From: Synechococcus sp. JA-2-3B'a(2-13)
GTDB lineage: Bacteria; Cyanobacteriota; Cyanobacteriia; Thermostichales; Thermostichaceae
Assembly (NCBI RefSeq): GCF_000013225.1
Contig: NC_007776.1
Span: 1,983,501-2,047,500 of the forward strand
Reading direction: 5' to 3'
DNA length: 64,000 nucleotides
A program made the position numbers and the translations under genes. A model generated the notes under the pieces. The model saw only the letters and a program-made list of their open reading frames with translations, was not told the origin of the DNA and did not search any database. This document shows, one piece after another, positions 27,330 to 36,365 of this stretch. Position 1 is the stretch's first letter, and each line of letters opens with the position of its first letter.

Positions 27330-27803
27330 CTAACCTTCTTCCTCAAGCAACCTGCTGGGCTCGCCAGGGTAAAACTGGCTATCCAGGATTTGCTCGGGAG
27401 CGTAAGGACACGTCTTGGGAAAAGTCTTTCTGGGCAGCTTGGTCTCTTCCAGGGCTAGCTGGAGCGCCCTCAGGTAAGACTTGGCGATGGCCTCCGGCAA
27501 ATAGGGCCTCAGTCTTGGGCTTTCCTCCAGCAGATCCAGAACTTCCTGCCGCTGCACCTGTAGGGTGAGAAGCCAGCTTACAGATCTAGCCTGCGGCTGA
27601 TACTCCCATTTCAGGAGGTGCCCCACCAAAACCCCCAGCCGGTTGCGCAGCTCTTGCCGCTGTTGCCTGCCCAACGATTCCATCTCCTCAATCAAATGGG
27701 GCAGGTCTAGCTTCTCCCAAGCCCGCTCCCGCAGAAATTGAGCTTGTTGCTGAGTCCAAGCATAGAAATCCTTCTCATAGAGGCTTTCTGGATCCACTCT
27801 CAA
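27330..27803 (-). CDS. DUF29 domain protein
   Basis: A 157-residue DUF29 protein (DFYAWTQQQAQFLRER, LIEEMESLG, VGHLLKWEYQP, CPYAPEQIL), paralogous to the one at 11667-12101. It is the second gene of the sulfur unit: 91 bp after the MBL hydrolase and 19 bp before the rhodanese start. Its function is unknown; the position suggests a link to the sulfur response but could be incidental. Confidence 0.88.
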   Translation of the reverse strand: MRVDPESLYEKDFYAWTQQQAQFLRERAWEKLDLPHLIEEMESLGRQQRQELRNRLGVLVGHLLKWEYQPQARSVSWLLTLQVQRQEVLDLLEESPRLRPYLPEAIAKSYLRALQLALEETKLPRKTFPKTCPYAPEQILDSQFYPGEPSRLLEEEG

Positions 27804-27894
27804 CCCTCCCCCTTCTGACCCGCCAGCTCAGAGAAGTCTAGCTAGCCCCGCAGGCTTTACAGCCAGGCTCTCCCACCCAAGAGGGTTTGCCCCA

Positions 27895-28611
27895 CTAAAC
27901 CGCGGCTGCCACTTGGCCGCACTGCTCGTTGGCCGGCACCGCTTCCTGGATCTTCTTCGGCTGGGGCAGGTTGAGGCTGTTCATGAGGGCAATGAAGCTC
28001 TCACGGGAACGCAGGTTGCCCGTTTCCGGATCCACAAAGCGCGGGTTCCAGCGCTTCTCCTCGCCAATGGTGGAGACGGTGTGCCCGCGATAGTCGTGGC
28101 CAGGATAGACCAGCGTCTCATCGGGCAGCGTAAACAAGTGCTGGGTAACATGGTCGTACATCAGGCCGGGATCCCCGCTTTGGAAATCCGTGCGCCCACA
28201 GCCGCGGATCAGCAGGGCATCTCCGGTAAGGACGCGATCCCCATTCACGCGGTAGGTCATGTGGCTGTCGGTGTGGCCCAGGGTAGCGATGGCTTCAATG
28301 ACGACGGATCCCACTTGCAGCGTTTCCCCATGACCGATGAAACGATCTGCACACTGAGCCTTAGCCTGTACCGGCACCACCCCTTGGCAACCGGTCAGTT
28401 CCCGCAGCTTCCCGGTTCCCGTGATGTGATCCGCGTGAACGTGGGTTTCCAGGCAGTACTTCAAGGTTAGACCCAATTCCCGAATCAACTTCAAATCCCG
28501 CTCCACCTGCTCCAGTACCGGATCCACCAGGGCGGCCTCGCGGGTTGCCGGATCCGCGATTAAATAGGTGTAGGTGCTTGTTTCTGCGTCGAACAGTTGG
28601 CGAAATAGCAT
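27895..28611 (-). CDS. persulfide dioxygenase-like metallo-beta-lactamase-fold hydrolase
   Basis: A 238-residue MBL-fold protein of the ETHE1/Blh group. The metal motif THVHADH, the later histidine in ATLGHTDSH, the aspartate in LTGDALLIRGCGRTDFQ and the terminal YPGHDY are present; the CGRTDFQ stretch is typical of persulfide dioxygenases. Such enzymes oxidise glutathione persulfide to sulfite. The ATG at 28611 has an AGGAGG site; 30 codons upstream are open but cover the operator region. First gene of the unit, divergent from an ArsR regulator. Confidence 0.87.
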   Translation of the reverse strand: MLFRQLFDAETSTYTYLIADPATREAALVDPVLEQVERDLKLIRELGLTLKYCLETHVHADHITGTGKLRELTGCQGVVPVQAKAQCADRFIGHGETLQVGSVVIEAIATLGHTDSHMTYRVNGDRVLTGDALLIRGCGRTDFQSGDPGLMYDHVTQHLFTLPDETLVYPGHDYRGHTVSTIGEEKRWNPRFVDPETGNLRSRESFIALMNSLNLPQPKKIQEAVPANEQCGQVAAAV

Positions 28612-28632
28612 AGTGCCCTCCTGTCTGGTATC

Positions 28633-28687
28633 GAAAGCCCGACGTGAACTTGGGCTTTCTAGGAACACTATATAACTATCTAGTGTT
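28633..28687. promoter_or_regulatory. two inverted repeats, putative ArsR/SqrR operators
   Basis: GAAAGCCC (28633-28640) pairs exactly with GGGCTTTC (28652-28659), and AACACTA (28664-28670) with TAGTGTT (28681-28687) across TATAACTATC. Both lie in the 113-bp space between the divergent MBL hydrolase and ArsR genes. The second is AT-rich and resembles ArsR-family operators. Repressor binding here could silence both directions. Confidence 0.6.
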
Positions 28688-28724
28688 AAAATTAAAATCA
28701 AGTTGACGAACGGCGCAAGCAGGT

Positions 28725-29126
28725 TTGTTGATTGGGGAAAAGCCGGTGAGCAGAGCGGATGTGAATAAGTGTCGCACGATCCTGACGCCGCAGGTTCTCG
28801 ACAGCGTGGCAGAGTACTTCAAGGTTTTGGCGGAACCCAGCCGCCTGCAGATCCTGTGTCAGTTGCGCTCGGGGCCCAAGAACGTCACCCAAATCTTGGA
28901 AGCTACGGGTATGGGCCAGGCCAATGTTTCCAAGCACCTCAAGATCCTGACCCAGGCAGGGATCGTCAGCCGTCAGCCCAAGGGGGTGAGTGTTTATTAC
29001 CAAATTGCGGATCCCATGTGCTTTGAGCTGTGTGAAGTGGTATGTCGGCAGTTGGTGAGTCGGCTACAACAGCAAGCCCGCCAACTGGAGCCGCTGGCAG
29101 CCATTCACCCAGGTCAATCGAGCTGA
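28725..29126 (+). CDS. ArsR family repressor, probably persulfide-sensing (SqrR/BigR-like)
   Basis: A 133-residue winged-helix protein: LAEPSRLQILCQL, then the recognition helix GMGQANVSKHLKIL and the wing PKGVSVYYQI. It lacks the classical ArsR metal motif ELCVCDL. One cysteine is in the ILC motif of helix 2 and others in helix 5 (CFELCEVVC), the arrangement used by SqrR/BigR/YgaV to form a tetrasulfide bridge. The start is TTG at 28725, or a GTG seven codons later. It faces the sulfur unit and probably represses it. Confidence 0.85.
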   Translation: MLIGEKPVSRADVNKCRTILTPQVLDSVAEYFKVLAEPSRLQILCQLRSGPKNVTQILEATGMGQANVSKHLKILTQAGIVSRQPKGVSVYYQIADPMCFELCEVVCRQLVSRLQQQARQLEPLAAIHPGQSS

Positions 29127-29175
29127 GGCGAAAATGGTTCTCAAACGGGTTGGGGTTGTCGGGAGCACCTGATGA

Positions 29176-30123
29176 TTAGTCCAGCCCCAGCCGCTGACGA
29201 AAGTAAGGGATGGTCTGTTGCAGCCCAACCTGCAAAGGGATCCGAGGTTCCCACCCCAAGAGGGCGCGGGCTTTGCCAATATCCGGCTGCCGTTGTCTGG
29301 GATCGTCCGTCGGCAGAGGCCGGTAAACGATGGGAGAAGGGCTGCCGGTGAGGGCGAGCACCTGCTGGGCCAGCTCCAGGATGGTGAACTCCTCTGGGTT
29401 GCCCAAGTTAAAGGGTCCGGGGTAGGGGCTGTTCATCAGCCGGATCAAGCCTTCCACCAGGTCGGAGATGTAGCAAAAGCTGCGGGTCTGGGATCCATCC
29501 CCATAGACCGTCAGGGGATCCCCGCGCAGGGCCTGGACGATAAAGTTGCTCACCACGCGGCCATCGTCCTCCCGCATGGCAGGGCCGTAGGTGTTGAAGA
29601 TGCGGGCCACCCGGATCTCCGTCTGGTATTGCCGCTGCCAGTCGAAGGTGAGGGTTTCCGCCAAGCGCTTGGATTCGTCGTAGCAGGCCCGCGGGCCGAT
29701 GGGGTTGACGTGGCCCCAGTAGTCTTCCGGTTGGGGATGCACTTGGGGATCCCCGTACACTTCTGAAGTCGAGGCCAGCAGGAACCTCGCTCCCGTTTTC
29801 TGGGCCAGTTGCAGCAGGTGGTAGGTGCCCCAGAGGCTGGTGCGGATGGTGCGGATGGGATCCGCTTGGTAGTGGGGGGGAGAAGCGGGGCAGGCCAGGT
29901 GGTAGATCTGCTGGATCCCAGCCTCTGCCAAAGCGGGCGGCAAGGGATCCGCCACGTCGTGCCAGATGAGCTGAAAGGCGGGGTTGTCCAGATGGGCCTG
30001 GACATTGAGCTGCCGGCCCGTGTAGCCGTTATCCAGACAAATGACCCAGTGGCCTTCTTGCAGAAGGCGGGTTACCAAGTGGGATCCAATAAATCCCAGG
30101 CCACCTGTAACCAGGATCTTCAT
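29176..30123 (-). CDS. UDP-glucuronate decarboxylase (UDP-xylose synthase)
   Basis: A 315-residue extended SDR. It has the NAD loop [10 protein letters not shown], the [11 protein letters not shown] segment and the catalytic YDESKR, where the Y-D-E-S-K-R form is typical of UXS enzymes; FNTYGPAM and [17 protein letters not shown] follow. It converts UDP-glucuronate to UDP-xylose, consistent with the UDP-glucose dehydrogenase 24 bp upstream. A dTDP-glucose dehydratase is the less likely alternative. Confidence 0.9.
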   Translation of the reverse strand: MKILVTGGLGFIGSHLVTRLLQEGHWVICLDNGYTGRQLNVQAHLDNPAFQLIWHDVADPLPPALAEAGIQQIYHLACPASPPHYQADPIRTIRTSLWGTYHLLQLAQKTGARFLLASTSEVYGDPQVHPQPEDYWGHVNPIGPRACYDESKRLAETLTFDWQRQYQTEIRVARIFNTYGPAMREDDGRVVSNFIVQALRGDPLTVYGDGSQTRSFCYISDLVEGLIRLMNSPYPGPFNLGNPEEFTILELAQQVLALTGSPSPIVYRPLPTDDPRQRQPDIGKARALLGWEPRIPLQVGLQQTIPYFRQRLGLD

Positions 30124-30147
30124 GATTTCCCCTGATTTCCCCAGCGC

Positions 30148-31554
30148 CTACCAGCCCACTCCGATGAGGGTTATGCCCGCCTGCCGCACTGCCTCCCGAT
30201 CCAGACAGTTACGGCCATCGATGAGCAAGGGCCGCCGCATCAGCTCTGCAATCCGTCGGTAATCCAGCGACAAAAACTCCGGCCACTCCGTCACCAGCAC
30301 CAGGGCATCGCAATCTTGGGCCAGGCGAAACACATCCGTTTCCACCACCACATGGGCTAGCCCCTCCCGCATCCCCGAGGCGGACACAACGGGATCATAC
30401 GCCTTCACCTTTGCCCCAAGGCGGTGGAGCTGCTCGATTAAGGTCAGGGAAGGGGCATCCCGCAGGTCGTCGGTGTGGGGTTTAAACGTCAGACCCAGTA
30501 GGCCAACGGTTTTTCCCTTGAGCACCTTGAGGGCCTGCTGCAGCTTTTCCACCAGGCGCTGCCGCTGTTCTCGGTTAACCTCCACCGTGGCCTGCAACAG
30601 CTTGGCCTCATAGCCGTAGTCAGCAGCGGTTTGGATAAGAGCCGCCAGATCTTTGGGGAAGCAGCTTCCGCCCCACCCTATGCCGGCGTTGAGAAAGGCG
30701 CGGCCAATGCGCCTATCTAGGCCGATCCCTTCTGCCACCTGGGTGATGTCGGCGCCGGTGCGCTCACAGATGTTGGCCATTTCGTTGATGAAGCTAATCT
30801 TGGTGGCCAGGAAGGCGTTGGCGGCATACTTGATCATTTCGGCAGAAGCCAGGTCGGTCACCAGCAAAGGCACGGGATCCCCTTGCAGGCCCTGCTGGCG
30901 GTTGAGGATGGGTTCATACAGCTGCCGCATGATTTCAATGGCGCGGGGGCTGTTGGAGCCAATCACAATGCGATCCGGGTAGAAGGTATCTTGGATGGCA
31001 CTGCCCTCCCGCAGAAACTCGGGGTTGCTCACCACGTCAAACTGCGGCGTCCAAGGGGAGAGCTCTAAGGTGAGAGATCTGGCCTCAGGATCCCTCCCCA
31101 CTTCTCGGCTGCTCAGCCGCTGCTTGGCGGCTTCGGCGGCCCCGTCCAAAATGAGCATGCGCACCCAGTCCCCAGAGCCAATGGGCACAGTGGATTTGTT
31201 GACAATGACTCGATAGTGCTCGTCCAGATGCTGGCCAATTTCCCGCGCCACTGCTTCCACGTAGCGCAGATCGGGATCCCCGCTGGGCAGGGCCGGGGTG
31301 CCCACGGCAATAAACACCACCTCGCTGGCCTGGATCCCAAGGCCCAGATCGGTGGTAAAGTGCAGCCGACCCGCCGCAGTTCCCTCCCGCACCAGCTCTT
31401 CCAGGCCGGGCTCGTAGATGGGCAGGCAACCCCGCTGCAGCCCTTCAATCTTGGCGGGGTTGTTGTCCACACAGATAACGCTATTTCCTAGGTGAGCCAG
31501 GCAAGCCCCTGTTACCAGGCCCACATAGCCAGCGCCTACCACAGCAACGTGCAT
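30148..31554 (-). CDS. UDP-glucose 6-dehydrogenase
   Basis: A 468-residue enzyme oxidising UDP-glucose to UDP-glucuronate. The N-terminal loop GAGYVGLVTG, the NPEFLREGSAI motif and the catalytic cysteine in GWGGSCFPKDL are intact; the C-terminal domain has LTFKPHTDDLRDAPS. Together with the downstream decarboxylase it supplies UDP-xylose for polysaccharide or glycan synthesis. Confidence 0.95.
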   Translation of the reverse strand: MHVAVVGAGYVGLVTGACLAHLGNSVICVDNNPAKIEGLQRGCLPIYEPGLEELVREGTAAGRLHFTTDLGLGIQASEVVFIAVGTPALPSGDPDLRYVEAVAREIGQHLDEHYRVIVNKSTVPIGSGDWVRMLILDGAAEAAKQRLSSREVGRDPEARSLTLELSPWTPQFDVVSNPEFLREGSAIQDTFYPDRIVIGSNSPRAIEIMRQLYEPILNRQQGLQGDPVPLLVTDLASAEMIKYAANAFLATKISFINEMANICERTGADITQVAEGIGLDRRIGRAFLNAGIGWGGSCFPKDLAALIQTAADYGYEAKLLQATVEVNREQRQRLVEKLQQALKVLKGKTVGLLGLTFKPHTDDLRDAPSLTLIEQLHRLGAKVKAYDPVVSASGMREGLAHVVVETDVFRLAQDCDALVLVTEWPEFLSLDYRRIAELMRRPLLIDGRNCLDREAVRQAGITLIGVGW

Positions 31555-31689
31555 ACTCAGAGTTCGCTCCCCAATCGGCGGCCACTTGACTAAGCCTTAG
31601 CAGCTTGCTTTTAGGGTACCCTCCCTTACCCCTATTGAGGTCGGTGACAGAATAAAGCGGGATATCTGTGGATCCCCGCCCGAGCTGCA

Positions 31690-32595
31690 GTGAGCTTTCT
31701 GGATTCTGCTGCCATAGCCAGCCGCCGTCAGCGCCAAGTGCAGAGGGTGCTGTACGTCACGCTAGGGCTAAATGTCCTGGTGTTTCTGATCAAGTTAATC
31801 CTGGGGCTGACGACGGGATCCCTAAGCCTAATTGCCGATGCCCTGCACAGCTCCACCGACAGCGCCAGCAACATTTTGGGCTTGGTGGCCGTGCGCTTTT
31901 CTTCGCCAGAGCCCGATGACGACCATCCCTACGGCCATCGCAAGTTTGAAGCCATTGGAGCGCTGGGGATCGCCGCCTTTTTGGGGATGGCCAGCCTGGA
32001 GATCCTGCGCACAGCCGTGGAGCGGTTTTGGGAGCCCCAGCCCCACCTGCAGATCGATGAGCTGACCTTGGGGATGATGGTGGGCGTGCTGGGCATTAAT
32101 GTCTTTGTCACCCTCTACGAGCACCGCTGGGGCAAAGCTCTGTCCAGCTCGCTGCTGTTGGCCGATGCGCGCCATACCCTCAGCGACGTTGGGGTGACGC
32201 TGACGGTGTTGCTGGGGTTGGCCGGCATGCATTATTGGGGGATCCCTTGGTTGGATCAAGCCCTGGCTTTGCCGGTGGCGCTGCTGGTGCTCCGAAGCGG
32301 CTGGGAAGTGCTGCAGGAGAATCTTCCCTACCTCACAGATCGGGTGGCGATCCCTGCCGAGGCCCTGCGGGATCTGATCCTGAGCGTGCCAGGCGTGCTC
32401 GACTGCCATGACATCACTTCCCGCGGCATCCCAGGGGAAATGGTCTTTATCGAGATGCACCTGGTGGTGGAGCCACAGGACATTGAGTCCGCCCACCGCC
32501 TCACTGAGGAAGTCGAACACCTCCTGCAAGGGCGCTACGGGCCGGCGCGGATCCTCATCCACCTGGAGCCTCGCTCCCATATCGAGCAACCCTAG
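31690..32595 (+). CDS. cation diffusion facilitator (CDF) metal transporter
   Basis: A 301-residue CDF protein with six predicted helices. The metal site of helix 2 (ADALHSSTD) and of helix 5 (LLADARHTLSDVG, HxxxD) are present, as is the DDHPYGHRKFE loop. The C-terminal domain (about 215-295) is the cytoplasmic metal-binding dimer domain. It exports divalent cations such as zinc, iron or manganese; selectivity is not evident. The start is GTG at 31690. It lies directly upstream of the CRISPR leader. Confidence 0.92.
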   Translation: MSFLDSAAIASRRQRQVQRVLYVTLGLNVLVFLIKLILGLTTGSLSLIADALHSSTDSASNILGLVAVRFSSPEPDDDHPYGHRKFEAIGALGIAAFLGMASLEILRTAVERFWEPQPHLQIDELTLGMMVGVLGINVFVTLYEHRWGKALSSSLLLADARHTLSDVGVTLTVLLGLAGMHYWGIPWLDQALALPVALLVLRSGWEVLQENLPYLTDRVAIPAEALRDLILSVPGVLDCHDITSRGIPGEMVFIEMHLVVEPQDIESAHRLTEEVEHLLQGRYGPARILIHLEPRSHIEQP

Positions 32596-32866
32596 CAGGA
32601 GCTCGCCACCTGCCAACAGATAGCCTAGCCAAACCTCAGGGATCCTGATGTTTCCAAAAGAACACCAAAACGGTATCAACGCCTCTGCGAGCGTCCCTCA
32701 AAATCTCGGAAAAGCCTATTCTTTCGTCGGATCCCTCGACGCCTTGTGCCACAAGGCTTTCCGGCCCCAAAACCCCCTCGCCGAAACTCTTTTTGCCCCC
32801 TTTTTTCCGGATCCCTCGCAAACGGGTCTTGCATCCCTTGCCCTGCTTGGCTTTAATAGGGGTGGA
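32596..32866 (+). promoter_or_regulatory. CRISPR leader region
   Basis: 271 bp between the CDF gene and the first repeat. The side is inferred because the repeat degenerates at the other end and repeats end in TTGGAAAC in this orientation. The segment has T- and C-rich tracts (32784-32806) and two CGGATCCCTCG motifs (32729, 32810). A short open frame on the minus strand (32636-32821) shows no family resemblance. Confidence 0.55.
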
Positions 32867-35157
32867 GTTCCCCCTTCGGGGGGATCCCTAGAAATTGGAA
32901 ACGCAATTGCAGGGGTAGAACACCCCCGCATCGTGGATGTTCCCCCTTCGGGGGGATCCCTAGAAATTGGAAACTTGTTCTTTGGTATACTTGGCGTCTA
33001 AGTCACTGAGGTGTTCCCCCTTCGGGGGGATCCCTAGAAATTGGAAACAGTCTTACCCTCCACCGACTGGTGGTTCTGCTCGCCGAAGTTCCCCCTTCGG
33101 GGGGATCCCTAGAAATTGGAAACATCCTGGACCCGGAATACGACGACGAGCCCGTCATTTTTGGTTCCCCCTTCGGGGGGATCCCTAGAAATTGGAAACG
33201 TAAATCTTTGGGCTCCAAAGTGCCCCCATTACCCACCCGTTCCCCCTTCGGGGGGATCCCTAGAAATTGGAAACGTAGAGCTATTAAAGTAACAGCTACA
33301 ACCTCTCCTGGAAGTTCCCCCTTCGGGGGGATCCCTAGAAATTGGAAACCCTTGATTACGGCCTCGATTTGGCTAACCCAACGACGTGCAGTTCCCCCTT
33401 CGGGGGGATCCCTAGAAATTGGAAACAAAATATAGGTATGTCAATATAGATACAACCATTTGAAGTTCCCCCTTCGGGGGGATCCCTAGAAATTGGAAAC
33501 ATGAGGTGTATAGGCCAAACTCGTTCGATCTATCCTCGCGGGGTTCCCCCTTCGGGGGGATCCCTAGAAATTGGAAACTACCACAAGGTGTATACCAATG
33601 AAGTAGAGTACCTCGAGCGTTCCCCCTTCGGGGGGATCCCTAGAAATTGGAAACACAAGACATGACTAGCCTCCAAAGGAGTAGATTTTCAAGTTCCCCC
33701 TTCGGGGGGATCCCTAGAAATTGGAAACACTTTTAAAACTTTTTTAAAAGATCATCTTAGCTGACCCTTGTTCCCCCTTCGGGGGGATCCCTAGAAATTG
33801 GAAACCTCTAAGTGCAACCAACTTGCTATATTCCCGTTGTAGGTCTGTTCCCCCTTCGGGGGGATCCCTAGAAATTGGAAACACTGTTCCAAATCAGGAA
33901 CGTAAAACGAGACGGAAATGTATCCGTTCCCCCTTCGGGGGGATCCCTAGAAATTGGAAACTCACCGAGGTTTGAAGATTGGTGTCTCGGTTATTCAGAC
34001 AGGTTCCCCCTTCGGGGGGATCCCTAGAAATTGGAAACTCATCGGTCTCACGCAGACTATTGGTAACCAGCCGTGTTCCCCCTTCGGGGGGATCCCTAGA
34101 AATTGGAAACCTCAAGGGCGGCTTTATAGCCGTTTCTTTCTACATCCGTTCCCCCTTCGGGGGGATCCCTAGAAATTGGAAACAGCCAGCTCTTAGCCAA
34201 CTGAATTTGTTTGTCATTGAGTTGTTCCCCCTTCGGGGGGATCCCTAGAAATTGGAAACCATTGCACAAAGCCCCCGGCGGAGAAGATTTGCATCGCGTT
34301 CCCCCTTCGGGGGGATCCCTAGAAATTGGAAACTAGATTAGCTGGACCATCCGGAGAGCTTCCCGGATGGTGTTCCCCCTTCGGGGGGATCCCTAGAAAT
34401 TGGAAACAGGATGACTTTGGAGAAATAGCTCAGCTATTTCCATGTTCCCCCTTCGGGGGGATCCCTAGAAATTGGAAACTGTACTACAGTCCTGACAAAG
34501 GGCTGTACGAAGGGCCAACGGTGTTCCCCCTTCGGGGGGATCCCTAGAAATTGGAAACTTTTTGAAGGAACAGCCAAACCTACAGTGAATTTGCAGTTCC
34601 CCCTTCGGGGGGATCCCTAGAAATTGGAAACGACGGATCCCTCGTCTCTATATTCTTCCAGCTCTTCTAAGTTCCCCCTTCGGGGGGATCCCTAGAAATT
34701 GGAAACTTGTTGTCTTGGTTGATCTGGAAAAGTAAGAGGGTGTTCCCCCTTCGGGGGGATCCCTAGAAATTGGAAACGTTAGTCCCTGAATAAGGGAGGA
34801 GGATGGCATGAATGCAGCTCTAGTTCCCCCTTCGGGGGGATCCCTAGAAATTGGAAACTAACGTGTTGAAAGCCGGATGAATCTCCTTCTTCAACAGTTC
34901 CCCCTTCGGGGGGATCCCTAGAAATTGGAAACACGAGTACGATACGTTCCATAACAAACCTCCCTTTCGTTCCCCCTTCGGGGGGATCCCTAGAAATTGG
35001 AAACGATCAAGTCTAACCCAATTCGGGTAGACCGACTGTGTTGCAAGGTTCCCCCTTCGGGGGGATCCCTAGAAATTGGAAACTTGGGGATTAGGATCTT
35101 CCCTTCCAGGAAGACTTTTTTGTTCCCCCTTCGGGGGGATCCTTAGAAATTGGAAAA
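32867..35157 (+). CRISPR. CRISPR array, 31 repeats of 36 bp, 30 spacers
   Basis: Repeats start GTTCCCCC, contain a C5-TTCG-G5 stem-loop followed by GATCCCTAG, and end TTGGAAAC. First repeat 32867-32902, second 32939-32974, then at near-constant pitch to 35048-35083. The last, 35122-35157, is degenerate (CCTTAG for CCCTAG, AAAA for AAAC), so it is the leader-distal end. Internal repeats read as identical. Spacers are 35-45 bp, mostly 36-43, and all differ. Length and repeat form suit type III or I-D. No cas gene lies in the window. The last repeat is inside the 3' end of the convergent metallophosphatase gene. Confidence 0.98.
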
Positions 35158-36251
35158 GAGAAAATCGAAATCAAACGAAACTGGGCCTGGTTATCAGGCG
35201 GGCAGCGAAAGCAACGGCTGAAACGCTCCAGAAATCGGCCTGCTGGCTGGGGAAAGTCTGGGAAAGTGAGGTCTGGATCCCCGGCAGCCACCGCTGCCCA
35301 AAAGTAGCGCAATTGTGGGGCCAAGGCTTGTGCCTGTTCCAAAGGCAAATTCAGCGGTGCGGAGGTTAAAAACTTAACCACCGCTGGTTCACTGCGCTGG
35401 GCCATCCATTCTCGCGAGAACGCCTGCAAATCGGGCCAATCCGGCAGGGATCCCACCCGGTAGCTCTGGATATGGACTTGGATTCCGGTCTCTCGATCCG
35501 ACCGGATCTCGACAAGGCGGTAGGGGTGGGGAAAGCTGACCAAAGAGCCGGTGGTAATGTCGTAAACCCCCCCTCGTCGGGCGATGTGCTGGATGTGCAG
35601 ATGTCCGGTGAACACCAGTTGCACCCCATAAGCTTGCAGCAGCCGCCGCAACTGAGAGGCATTCTCCAGCATGTAGCGACGCCCCCAGGGATGGAGAGAC
35701 TGGCCGCGCAGATGCTCGACCACATTATGGTGCACCATCAGCAGCACCAGCTCTTCCTCGGCTGCCGCCAATTCTTTCTCCAGCCAGGTCAGTTGTTCTG
35801 GGGTTAGACACCCCACCAATTGACCCTGAGCATCAAAATGGTTGGAATTGAGGCCGATCAAACGGATCCCTGGCCGCAGAACCCGGCTGTAATCCAAAGA
35901 CTGCCCATCCTCGTAGCCAAAAGCTCGGTAGTAGCGGGGAAAATCCGCCAAACCAATAGAGCGCCCGCTGGCCTCGGGCTGGGGCACATCGTGGTTGCCG
36001 GGCACCACAAAAGCCGGAAAGGGCAGTCGAGCCAGCCGCTCTGCCAGCCATGCATGGTTTTCCGGCTCCCCATGCTGGGTCAGATCCCCCGGCAACAGCA
36101 GAAAATCCAGAGGCAACTGCACCAGATGCTGCAAAACCTGTTCCAGAGCCGGGATGCTCACCTCTACCAGGTGAAATCGGCTGGGGTGATCCCAAAGGGT
36201 GGAAGGGAGGGTGACGTGGGGATCGCTCACCACAGCAAAGCGGATCTGCAC
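35091..36251 (-). CDS. metallophosphoesterase (calcineurin-like), C-terminus encoded by CRISPR sequence
   Basis: A 386-residue CpdA-like phosphoesterase. The dimetal motifs are [25 protein letters not shown] and FTGHLH. The domain covers about residues 1-270, and a C-terminal region of unknown fold follows. The final 20 or so residues ([12 protein letters not shown] onward) are the translation of the last CRISPR repeat and part of the last spacer, an extension not expected in homologues. The substrate (cyclic nucleotide or other phosphoester) is not determined. Convergent with the array. Confidence 0.88.
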   Translation of the reverse strand: MQIRFAVVSDPHVTLPSTLWDHPSRFHLVEVSIPALEQVLQHLVQLPLDFLLLPGDLTQHGEPENHAWLAERLARLPFPAFVVPGNHDVPQPEASGRSIGLADFPRYYRAFGYEDGQSLDYSRVLRPGIRLIGLNSNHFDAQGQLVGCLTPEQLTWLEKELAAAEEELVLLMVHHNVVEHLRGQSLHPWGRRYMLENASQLRRLLQAYGVQLVFTGHLHIQHIARRGGVYDITTGSLVSFPHPYRLVEIRSDRETGIQVHIQSYRVGSLPDWPDLQAFSREWMAQRSEPAVVKFLTSAPLNLPLEQAQALAPQLRYFWAAVAAGDPDLTFPDFPQPAGRFLERFSRCFRCPPDNQAQFRLISIFSFPISKDPPEGGTKKSSWKGRS

Positions 36252-36365
36252 GGATTACTCCCCTTGACAACAGCAAGCAGACAAAGCCTTCGGCCCACCG
36301 GGGGGGCAAGCGCTTCTGCTATTCTGACATCCATCACGGGATCCCGATTATCTCAGGAGCACAGC

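Noticed and set aside
33003..34547. Open reading frames on both strands through the CRISPR array, encoding repeats such as FPISRDPPEGGT
   Set aside because: They are translations of the CRISPR repeats; each spans only a few spacers and has no start context or family.
35820..36365. Upstream extension of the upp frame
   Set aside because: It is antisense to the phosphatase gene and does not resemble UPRT; the ATG at 36366 has a ribosome-binding site and gives the standard length.
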